45,667 nt of DNA, taken from NCBI GenBank assembly GCA_018692925.1, contig JABHLH010000005.1:1-45667 (forward strand), read 5' to 3'. The notes beneath the pieces were generated by a model that was not told where the DNA came from, searched no databases, and was given only the letters and a program-made list of their open reading frames with translations. This DNA is from an archaeon (GTDB lineage Archaea > Nanobdellota > Nanobdellia > SCGC-AAA011-G17 > GW2011-AR17). Below, in pieces: positions 22,732 through 29,946 of the stretch (the first letter of the stretch is position 1; every line of letters starts with the position of its first letter). The position numbers and the translations under genes were made by a program.

Positions 22732-24440
22732 TTTTTTGTGTTTACTTCGTGGATTAATTTAGAGATAAATTTGTCTACGTCAAGATCGTGTTCAACATTA
22801 GCTTCTCTATCTCTTACAGCTAAAGTTCTTTTTTCAGATTCTTTATCACCAATTGTAATTATATAGTTAGCTTTTTCTTTGATTGCATTTCTAACTTTCT
22901 TTGCAATAGATTCATTTTTATCGTCAATAACAACTCTTAAATTTGCATTTTTCATTTTTTGAGCTAACTCTTCTGCAAATTCTACATTTCTGTCAGTTAC
23001 TGTTAAGATTTTTACTTGTAAAGGACTTAACCACATAGGGAATCTTCCAGCATAATGTTCAATTAATACTCCCATGAATCTTTCAAGAGAACCATAAATT
23101 GCTCTATGAAGCATTACAGGTCTGTGTTTTCTTCCATCTTTACCTTCATAAGTTAAATCAAATTTCTCAGGCATTTGAAAATCAAGTTGAATAGTTCCAC
23201 ATTGCCAACTTCTACCAATTGCATCTTTAACATGGAAATCAATTTTGGGACCATAAAAAGCACCATCACCTTCGTTAACTTTAAAATCTAATTTTTTTTC
23301 TTTTAGTGCAGCAGAAAGTGATTCTTCAGCTACTTTCCAAGAATCAGAATTACCCATTGCTTTCTCAGGTTTTGTTGAAAGTTCAATATCATATTTGAAA
23401 CCAAAAGTTGAATAAACTCTATCAACTAATTCTATAAGTTCAATTATTTGGTCTTTTAGTTGATCATTTGTACAAAAAACATGTGCATCATCCTGAGTAA
23501 AAACTCTAACTCTAAATAAACCAGATAAAACACCTGAAAGTTCGTGTCTATGAACTAAACCAAACTCACCAGCTTTTATTGGTAACTCTTTGTAAGAATG
23601 TAATTTTGTTTTGAAGATTAATAAATTACCTGGACAGTTCATTGGTTTTACTGCAGAATCTTTAGTGTCAATTGTTGTAAAATACATATTTTCTTTGTAA
23701 TGATCCCAATGGCCAGATTGTAACCAAAGATCTTTGTTTAATATTATAGGAGTTAAATTAATTTCATAATCTAATTTTCTCATTTCTTGAAGCATGAATT
23801 CCTTTAACCTTTCATAAATGTAAGTACCATTGTCGTGAAAGAAAGGCATACCTGGTGCTGCATCATGAATGGAGAATAAAGAAAGTTCTTTTCCTAATTT
23901 TCTATGATCTCTTCTTGCAGCTTCTTCTAACATTTTTTTATAATCATCAAGAGATTCTTTTGTTTCAAAAGCTACACCATAAATTCTTTGTAATTGAACA
24001 TTTTTTGAATCCCCTCTCCAATAAGCTCCGGAAACTCTTGTTAATTTGAAATTTCTAACTTCTCTAGTAGTTTCTAAATGAGGTCCTTTACATAGGTCAA
24101 TAAATTTTCCTTGTGCATAAAATGTTGCTTTACCTTTTTCTAATTCATCATAAAGTTCTTTTTTCAAAGGTTCTTCTTTTAAGAATTCATTTATTTCATT
24201 TTCACTTAATTCTTTTTTTTCAATAGGAAGTTTTTGTTTAGATAATTCCCTCATTTTTTTTGTAATAGTTTTTAGATCATCAGGAGTGAAAGGTTCATTT
24301 TTTAAGAAGTCATAATAAAAACCATTTTCAATTGTTGGACCAATACCAAGTTTAACATCTGGATAAAGTTCTTTTACTGCTTGTGCCAATAGATGAGCTG
24401 CACTATGTCTTAGGCTCTCTAGCTTTTCAGATATCTCCAT
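22725..24440 (-). CDS. thrS: Threonyl-tRNA synthetase, bacterial type lacking TGS
   Basis: 571-residue class II synthetase. It begins directly in the N2 editing domain: HSAAH (12-16) with LGIGPTIENGFYYDF, and DLCKGPH near residues 115-121, the editing-site His and Cys of bacterial/eukaryotic ThrRS. The catalytic core carries motif 2 (LVHRHELSGVLSGLFRVR) and motif 3 (HRAIYGSLERFMG), followed by the anticodon domain (about 470-571). Bacterial enzymes have about 640 residues because of an N-terminal TGS domain, missing here. Most archaea instead use an unrelated D-Tyr-deacylase-like editing domain, so transfer from bacteria is likely. ATG 24440 is kept because editing motifs begin within 12 residues. 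Confidence 0.95.
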   Translation of the reverse strand: MEISEKLESLRHSAAHLLAQAVKELYPDVKLGIGPTIENGFYYDFLKNEPFTPDDLKTITKKMRELSKQKLPIEKKELSENEINEFLKEEPLKKELYDELEKGKATFYAQGKFIDLCKGPHLETTREVRNFKLTRVSGAYWRGDSKNVQLQRIYGVAFETKESLDDYKKMLEEAARRDHRKLGKELSLFSIHDAAPGMPFFHDNGTYIYERLKEFMLQEMRKLDYEINLTPIILNKDLWLQSGHWDHYKENMYFTTIDTKDSAVKPMNCPGNLLIFKTKLHSYKELPIKAGEFGLVHRHELSGVLSGLFRVRVFTQDDAHVFCTNDQLKDQIIELIELVDRVYSTFGFKYDIELSTKPEKAMGNSDSWKVAEESLSAALKEKKLDFKVNEGDGAFYGPKIDFHVKDAIGRSWQCGTIQLDFQMPEKFDLTYEGKDGRKHRPVMLHRAIYGSLERFMGVLIEHYAGRFPMWLSPLQVKILTVTDRNVEFAEELAQKMKNANLRVVIDDKNESIAKKVRNAIKEKANYIITIGDKESEKRTLAVRDREANVEHDLDVDKFISKLIHEVNTKKC

Positions 24441-24535
24441 GTCAGTTTAAAATTTAAACAAGGTATTTAAAACTTTCTCTGTTACTCGAAAGCATAGTTA
24501 ACTTTATATATTAAGTTAGTATACTTTTATTTAAG

Positions 24536-26497
24536 ATGAAAAAGAGTGTGATATTCCTATTTGTTATACTTGTTTTAACACAATGTGTTTCTGCAACTGT
24601 TGAATTCGACGAATTAAATACCCAATATAACATTGGTGATGAAATAGCTGTTTTTGGAACTATAAAAGCCGATGAAGAATTTTCAGGCTATTTACAGACA
24701 TCATTTGTTTGTGATGGTCAAAAATATAATTTACAGTCTATAAGTTTAGACTTAAAAAAAGATGAAGAAGTTTATTTGTTTGAATTGAGTTTACCAAGCG
24801 TTATTGTTAGTTCTAGTTTGAAAGGATTATGTTGGTTAGAATTAGATCTTTTAACTAGTGGTGTTTCTGTAGATAATGGAAGATCATCAAACTTTGAAGT
24901 TACAACTGATTTGAACGGAAAGTTTAGTTTAGAAGAAGATGAATTACAATTAGGAGAAACTTTGAAAATTACTGGAACAATTAGTCAATTAGATGGAGAT
25001 ACTATTAATGGAAATGCAGAATTATATTTTGCTAATGAAGAAGGTGAAGAATATTTAGTTGGAATTATGGAAGTAATTGATGGAGAAATTGATTATAGTT
25101 ATGAGTTATTATCTGGATATGCAGGTGATTATAATGTTAATATTATTGTGAGAGATAGTTATGGTAATAAACAATATTTTGAAAAAGTTGAAAAATTCTC
25201 AGTAGAGAGTGAATTACATGTTTTTGTTAATACCAATATAAATACAATTTTACCTGGAGAACATATTAATGTTTATGGAAATGTTAAAACAGTAACAAAA
25301 GATTATGTTGATACTGGAAGTATTGAAATTTATTTAGATGGAGATTTATTTAGTGCAGAATTATCAGATAGCCAATATACATATGATCTATGGACTAAAG
25401 ATAATATTGAAACTGGAGAACACCAATTAAAAGTTACTGCAAAAGACTCTTATGGGAATGAAGGTTCAACTACAACAAGATTAAGAGTTAGCGCTTTAGC
25501 AAGTGAAGTTTCAAATATTATTCCTGTTGATGAAGTAATGCCTGGGGAGGAGATTGCTATTACAGTAAATTTGTACGATCAAACTGGAGAGTTTATGGAT
25601 GAAGGGAATATTTTTGTGAAAGTTTATAATGCAAATGGAAGAATTGCAGCAGAACAGTATTTGTATTCTGGTGAAGAATTTTTATTTATGATTCCTGAAT
25701 TTAGTGAAGCTGGAGATTGGTCAATAAAAAGTACTTATGAAGGTGAAATTATATTAGAAGATGAAGATGTTATTAATGTTGGAATTGTTGAAAATTTAGA
25801 TTATAATGTAGTTAATGGAATTTTGTATATTCAAAATACTGGAAATGTAAGATATACAGATGATATTGAAATTGAGATTGAAGGAGATAATAAAGATTTT
25901 ATTGTTAAAAAAAGTAGAAACCTTGATCCAGGAGAAACTTTAGAAGTAGACCTAAATGAAGAGATCCCTACTGGTGTTTATAGTTTAATATTCCCTACAG
26001 GAATGGGTGTTACTGATTTAGATGATGTTAATGTAGATAATGGAAAAGAAAGAACAGGTGTTGGATGGATTTATACTATGGTTGCGTTACTATTCCTAGT
26101 TGGTTTGAGTTATATGTTGTATGCAAGAGTTTATCCTAAAGGTAGACCAATTATGGAAGAAGGAGATGATTTCATTGAGAGTTCTGCAATGTTTAAAAAT
26201 AAAAAAGATAGACCAAAAGAAAAAATTAAACTTTATGATCCGAAGAGTGCAAAAAATAAAAAACCTTCAATAACCTTTGAAAATAGAGAAAAAAGTATTG
26301 CTGATTTTAGAAAGAGAACTTTAGCAGAGATAAATAGAGTAGAAGCAATGACTCAAAGAAAAGCTGGAAGAGCTGCTGTTAAAAGTGGTAAACTAGGATA
26401 TGTTATTGGGAAAACAAGCGATGGAAAAGTTGGTATTCCTTCACCTGGAAAACATACTCAAAAAGCGGAAGGTAAATTCTTTAATTTATTTGAATAA
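24536..26497 (+). CDS. Surface protein with Ig-like repeats and cytoplasmic tail
   Basis: 653 residues. Signal peptide (1-20, ending VSA), then about 490 extracellular residues of beta-rich Ig-like modules. Recurrent LQLGETLKITG, ILPGEHINVYG and VMPGEEIAITV openings mark at least four repeats of about 90-100 residues. One membrane helix at about 510-530 (YTMVALLFLVGLSYMLY) precedes a basic cytoplasmic tail of about 120 residues with KKDRPKEKIK. A type I membrane protein, possibly an adhesin or cell-envelope scaffold. No sortase-type tail, so not an archaeosortase substrate. TTTATATATTAAG promoter upstream. 3' end overlaps the opposing methyltransferase by 17 bases. Confidence 0.8.
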   Translation: MKKSVIFLFVILVLTQCVSATVEFDELNTQYNIGDEIAVFGTIKADEEFSGYLQTSFVCDGQKYNLQSISLDLKKDEEVYLFELSLPSVIVSSSLKGLCWLELDLLTSGVSVDNGRSSNFEVTTDLNGKFSLEEDELQLGETLKITGTISQLDGDTINGNAELYFANEEGEEYLVGIMEVIDGEIDYSYELLSGYAGDYNVNIIVRDSYGNKQYFEKVEKFSVESELHVFVNTNINTILPGEHINVYGNVKTVTKDYVDTGSIEIYLDGDLFSAELSDSQYTYDLWTKDNIETGEHQLKVTAKDSYGNEGSTTTRLRVSALASEVSNIIPVDEVMPGEEIAITVNLYDQTGEFMDEGNIFVKVYNANGRIAAEQYLYSGEEFLFMIPEFSEAGDWSIKSTYEGEIILEDEDVINVGIVENLDYNVVNGILYIQNTGNVRYTDDIEIEIEGDNKDFIVKKSRNLDPGETLEVDLNEEIPTGVYSLIFPTGMGVTDLDDVNVDNGKERTGVGWIYTMVALLFLVGLSYMLYARVYPKGRPIMEEGDDFIESSAMFKNKKDRPKEKIKLYDPKSAKNKKPSITFENREKSIADFRKRTLAEINRVEAMTQRKAGRAAVKSGKLGYVIGKTSDGKVGIPSPGKHTQKAEGKFFNLFE

Positions 26498-26930
26498 AAA
26501 TTAAATCCTTTCCTTCATCAATTTCTTTTAATTTAAAATTTTCATGAAGTTTTTTGGTAAAGCTTTTACAATTCTTACTTTTCTTTAGTAAAGTTAATGC
26601 TAAATGTTTGGGATTTAATCTTTTAATTTCTGAAATGACTTTGTCAATGTCGCAATGGTGTAATGCTGTTAAAGAAACAATAGTATCAAATGAATTATCT
26701 TCAAAAGGAATCTCTTCAGCTTTTGCTAAGACTTTTGGCTCAGGAGCCTGATCTAACATTTCTTTGCAAGGTTCTAAAGAAGTTACATTTGGAAAATGTT
26801 TTGCAAGGATACCAGTACCAGCACCAAGATCTAAAATTTTACCCTTAAGATAAGGTTTGATTATTTCAATCTTTTTTAGTTGCTCAGCACCATAAAGTTC
26901 ATCATATCCTTTTGAAAGTTCTTCATACAT
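26481..26930 (-). CDS. SAM-dependent methyltransferase (UbiE-like)
   Basis: 149 residues from the ATG at 26928-26930, chosen because MYEELSKGYDELYG is the usual start of this family; a longer in-frame start at 26996 would overlap the divergent dcd gene and its promoter. SAM loop ILDLGAGTGILAKHF (about 31-45), acidic SLEPC, then IPFEDNSFDTIVS (motif II/post I) near 75-87. A small class I methyltransferase with a truncated C-terminal region, substrate unknown. Convergent with the Ig-like surface-protein gene. Confidence 0.83.
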   Translation of the reverse strand: MYEELSKGYDELYGAEQLKKIEIIKPYLKGKILDLGAGTGILAKHFPNVTSLEPCKEMLDQAPEPKVLAKAEEIPFEDNSFDTIVSLTALHHCDIDKVISEIKRLNPKHLALTLLKKSKNCKSFTKKLHENFKLKEIDEGKDLIFIQIN

Positions 26931-26983
26931 ACATAATGAAATAAAGAATAAGTTTAAAAAGTTATTTTTCTTGAAGTCTATTA

Positions 26984-27478
26984 ATGGTTTTGACAAAAGA
27001 AGTGATAAAAAGAGAAATTAAAGAAGGGAAAATAAAAGTTAAACCCTATAGAGCTAAAAATTTAGGAGATGCTTCTTTAGATATCTGTTTAGATGATGAA
27101 TTTTGGGTTTTTGGAAAGAATAAAAATATTACCTTGAATAATAAAACAGATTATAAAAAATATACTAAAAAAATTAAAGCAAAAGCTATTACATTAATGC
27201 CAGGTGCCTTTGTTCTTGGAATGAGTGAAGAGAAAATTAGTTTGCCAGATAATATATGTGGGCTTCTTTCAGGAAGATCAAGGTTTGCAAGAATGGGGAT
27301 TGTTGTACATGCAACTGCTTTTGTTGTACACCCTGGAGTAAAGAATAGACAAATGTTTGAAATTAAAAATATGTCAAATAATACTCTGACTTTGAAGAAA
27401 GGTTTGAGAATAGCACAATTAGTTTTTATTAGGACTGAAGGTAAGTCAAAATACAAAGGAAGATATAAAATACAGTAA
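26984..27478 (+). CDS. dcd: dCTP deaminase family protein
   Basis: 164 residues. DASLDICLDDEFWVF near the N-terminus, LSGRSRFARMGIVVHATAF (phosphate-binding SGRS block, about 92-110), VHPGVKNRQMFEIKN (catalytic Glu in FEIKN) and GLRIAQLVF near the end. Makes dUMP precursors from dCTP; some archaeal members also have dUTPase activity, which cannot be decided from sequence. Two substitutions stand out: VVHPG where most read IDPG, and no C-terminal extension. Divergent from the methyltransferase across 53 bases. Confidence 0.88.
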   Translation: MVLTKEVIKREIKEGKIKVKPYRAKNLGDASLDICLDDEFWVFGKNKNITLNNKTDYKKYTKKIKAKAITLMPGAFVLGMSEEKISLPDNICGLLSGRSRFARMGIVVHATAFVVHPGVKNRQMFEIKNMSNNTLTLKKGLRIAQLVFIRTEGKSKYKGRYKIQ

Positions 27479-27494
27479 AATTTTCGGGTGAAGC

Positions 27495-27516
27495 TGAAAA
27501 GTTTTCAATTTTTTCT
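27495..27516 (+). terminator. Hairpin-like dyad plus T run after dcd
   Basis: TGAAAA (27495-27500), G, TTTTCA (27502-27507), then an almost pure T tract. The dyad is too tight for a stable RNA loop, so the T run alone may suffice. Confidence 0.4.
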
Positions 27517-27575
27517 TGTAAAGTTTTTTTAAAGTGAATTTCTAAGAATAATAAATCTGTAATGGGAGGAAGAAA

Positions 27576-27896
27576 ATGTATGAACTACAAAATATTTTGA
27601 AACAAAGGGAACCTGAAAACCAAATAGAATATTATTTCAGGAAAGTAAAAATTTTAGAGTTGTCAGACGAATATGTAAATCTCTTAAATGATGATGCAAA
27701 AATGTTGTATGCAGGAAGAGTAAAAGGCATGTATGATGTTTTGTATGATAGAATTATTACCTCAGAAATTAGTCCTTTTTTGAAAGAAGAAGTTGAACTG
27801 TGGTATGATTTTAATAGAGACTTTATGGGATTTATTAGAGCTGAAGAATTGAATGGGGAATTAGAAGAAATGTTGAATAGGTTTGAGCTAATATAG
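27576..27896 (+). CDS. Hypothetical helical protein, 106 aa
   Basis: Not recognised. Acidic all-helical protein with many aromatics (IEYYFRKVKI, ELWYDFNRDFMGFI); no signal peptide or metal-binding pattern. Strong GGGAGGAAG site before the ATG. It stands 58 bases upstream of the sigma-like gene on the same strand, which however has its own TATATATA box. Confidence 0.65.
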   Translation: MYELQNILKQREPENQIEYYFRKVKILELSDEYVNLLNDDAKMLYAGRVKGMYDVLYDRIITSEISPFLKEEVELWYDFNRDFMGFIRAEELNGELEEMLNRFELI

Positions 27897-27954
27897 CTCA
27901 AATCTAGTCTTTGGTATATATATTATTAAAAATAGAAAGTATTGCTTGAAGATT

Positions 27955-29334
27955 ATGGAACTCGAAGCCTTTGAGTCAATAATTAAAGCAAGGGCTCGAC
28001 GCTATGCTTCTACCCCTTCTGAGATTGAAGATTATGCACAAGAAGCAAGAATTGTAGCTTGGCAAGCTTTACAAAGAGATGCAGATGATCAAAAAGCCTA
28101 TGTAAGGACTGCTATAAATAATTCTATGAGAAATACACAAGAAAAAGAAAGAGCACAGAAAAGAAATCCTAGAGGAGGTTTAAGTTATCTTAGTCAAACT
28201 GTTTCAGATAGTGATGAGAGGAGATTAGAAAATTTTGTTGGTGAAGAAGATATGCCAATAGGTAGAGAGTTTGTTGAAAGTGTAAAAGAAAATTTAAGAA
28301 GTAGATATGGAAGAAATTATATTCAAGGATTACAAGTAGATGAAAGATATCCGAAAAATACAATTAGAAAAATAATAAGAACAGTAATTGAAGAAGTTGA
28401 AGAAATACCTTTTGGAGAAATACCCGAAAAAGTTAATAAAGATTTTTTTAAGGAAAGAGGAATGATAAGTTTTCTTAATATATTTTATTCTGGAAGTCCA
28501 TACATGGCAGTTAATGATGCATATTTTAATCAAATTTTACCTTGGGAATGGAGCAGAGTTCCAAAAAATTATTGGCAAACTAATTTAAAATTTAGAAGAG
28601 CAAGAGATGCAGTTGCTTGGTTTGCAAAAAAGAGAGATATATTTTCTATTGAAGATTGTGGAACTGTTATTGGAGATGATTTTAGAAATGAAGGTTTAGG
28701 TGGAATGTTGCACCAAGTTTTCAATGATAGTACTTTCTTAGCACTAAAAATGAAATTTCCTGAATTAAGACCATGGAATATGAAATATTCTCCTAAAGGA
28801 AGTTATGATAAAAAAGAATTTAGAATAAATGCATTAAATGATTATTTAATTTCACAGGGAGCAATACCTTTAGATGGATTATCACCTGAAGAAACTTATG
28901 ACCAAATTGGACTTAGAAATTTTTTAACAAAGAGTTCAATAAAAGATTTTGGTTTATTCACATTATTAAACAGATATGGAAGAAGTATTTATAGAATGTT
29001 TGAAGATAATTTTCCAGAACAGATTTTACCTTGGACAATAAAAAATGTAAAGTATGTTTGGGAAGATAATCCAAAAGAAACTGCAGTGAAAGCAGTAAAA
29101 TGGTTAATAGAAGATTATTTACAATTAGAAGAAGAAGAAATTCCACAACATATAACTCAAGATTTATTTAGAAGATTAAAATTGTCAAGAATAATTAAAA
29201 ATGAGAGAGTAGGTTTTAGAGGTTCTCCTTTCGAAGCTGTCAATGCAGCATACCCAAATGTTTTTTCTTTAGATGATTTTAGAAGAGGAAGAAAGACAGT
29301 TAGAATTAATTTAGAAGGAAAAACTGTAGCATAA
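27955..29334 (+). CDS. Protein with sigma-70 region-2-like N-terminus and C-terminal repeats
   Basis: 459 residues from ATG 27955 (an in-frame TTG at 27946 is less likely). Residues about 2-65 read like sigma-70 region 2: two helices with EIEDYAQEARIVAWQAL, corresponding to the DLxQE core-binding helix of ECF factors, then AYVRTAINNSMRNTQEKER, like the region 2.3/2.4 promoter-melting helix. No region 4 is evident. Residues about 140-450 form roughly four units of 75-90 residues with the consensus SPxxAVxxxFPxxxLPW, a further W and AVxWL; these look like DNA-binding repeats. Archaeal RNA polymerase uses TBP/TFB, so a sigma-like protein is unexpected. TATATATA about 36 bases upstream. Confidence 0.6.
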   Translation: MELEAFESIIKARARRYASTPSEIEDYAQEARIVAWQALQRDADDQKAYVRTAINNSMRNTQEKERAQKRNPRGGLSYLSQTVSDSDERRLENFVGEEDMPIGREFVESVKENLRSRYGRNYIQGLQVDERYPKNTIRKIIRTVIEEVEEIPFGEIPEKVNKDFFKERGMISFLNIFYSGSPYMAVNDAYFNQILPWEWSRVPKNYWQTNLKFRRARDAVAWFAKKRDIFSIEDCGTVIGDDFRNEGLGGMLHQVFNDSTFLALKMKFPELRPWNMKYSPKGSYDKKEFRINALNDYLISQGAIPLDGLSPEETYDQIGLRNFLTKSSIKDFGLFTLLNRYGRSIYRMFEDNFPEQILPWTIKNVKYVWEDNPKETAVKAVKWLIEDYLQLEEEEIPQHITQDLFRRLKLSRIIKNERVGFRGSPFEAVNAAYPNVFSLDDFRRGRKTVRINLEGKTVA

Positions 29335-29377
29335 AGGTTTAAATATTTCTTAGTCTTAAGTTTTGTTGGTGATAATA

Positions 29378-29653
29378 ATGGCTAAAAAGAAAAAAAAGGA
29401 AATGATAGATAAAAAAAGATGGGCGTTAGCTGGTTCTTTACTTTGGGGAGGAGCAGTTTTGTTATTAGGTTTGTTAGCAACAGGATTAGGTTATGGTCTA
29501 AAAATGGTAGAAGTTTTAGGTTCAGTTTATTTAGGATATAGTGCAACATGGTTTGGAACATTTATCGGAACAGTATGGGCATTAGTAGATATGTTTGTAG
29601 GAATCTATATCTTAATTTGGTTGTATGAAAAAATTGTTAAGTGGACAGCTTAA
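29378..29653 (+). CDS. Small two-span membrane protein (archaeal holin-like)
   Basis: 91 residues from ATG 29378. Basic N-terminus (MAKKKKKEMIDKKR), two membrane helices (about 17-42 and 52-80) with a Gly/Tyr-rich link (VLGSVYLGYSATWFGTFIG), and a short basic C-terminus. Closely resembles small archaeal proteins automatically named bacteriophage holin; no lysis function is known and no prophage genes are adjacent. TATA-like TTTAAATATTT about 40 bases upstream. 17-base 3' overlap with the opposing gene. Confidence 0.7.
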   Translation: MAKKKKKEMIDKKRWALAGSLLWGGAVLLLGLLATGLGYGLKMVEVLGSVYLGYSATWFGTFIGTVWALVDMFVGIYILIWLYEKIVKWTA

Positions 29654-29894
29654 CATTTTTATATATTTTTTTTGCTACTTTTTCCATTAATTTTTTATCT
29701 TTAGAATTTTTGAAAAGTAACTCACCATCTTCTTGAACAATTATTTCTAAACCTTCAGTTTCTATAACAATTAATTTAGTTGTTGAAAAGCTTGTTTTGT
29801 AAGTCTTTTTTATTTTAGATAGATCTAAATGAAGCTTAGATATTGGTTTTGCTTTGTATGCAGCTTTCTTTTTACATAGTTTTAAGTAAAACAT
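29637..29894 (-). CDS. Small basic hypothetical protein, 85 aa
   Basis: Not recognised. From the ATG at 29892-29894; a longer in-frame start at 30023 would run into the divergent membrane-protein gene. Basic N-terminus (FYLKLCKKKAAYKAK), then a beta-rich middle (TTKLIVIETEGLEIIVQEDG) and a helical end, like a small PH- or PUA-sized domain. Divergent promoter shared with the gene at 29947 (TTTAAATATCTTATTATTATAAAG). Confidence 0.55.
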   Translation of the reverse strand: MFYLKLCKKKAAYKAKPISKLHLDLSKIKKTYKTSFSTTKLIVIETEGLEIIVQEDGELLFKNSKDKKLMEKVAKKIYKNVKLST

Positions 29895-29946
29895 ATTTAG
29901 TATTTTAATAAAAACATTTAAATATCTTATTATTATAAAGAGAGGT

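Noticed and set aside
29363..29653. Prophage based on the holin-like gene
   Set aside because: No capsid, terminase or other viral genes flank it; the family is common in archaea outside proviruses.
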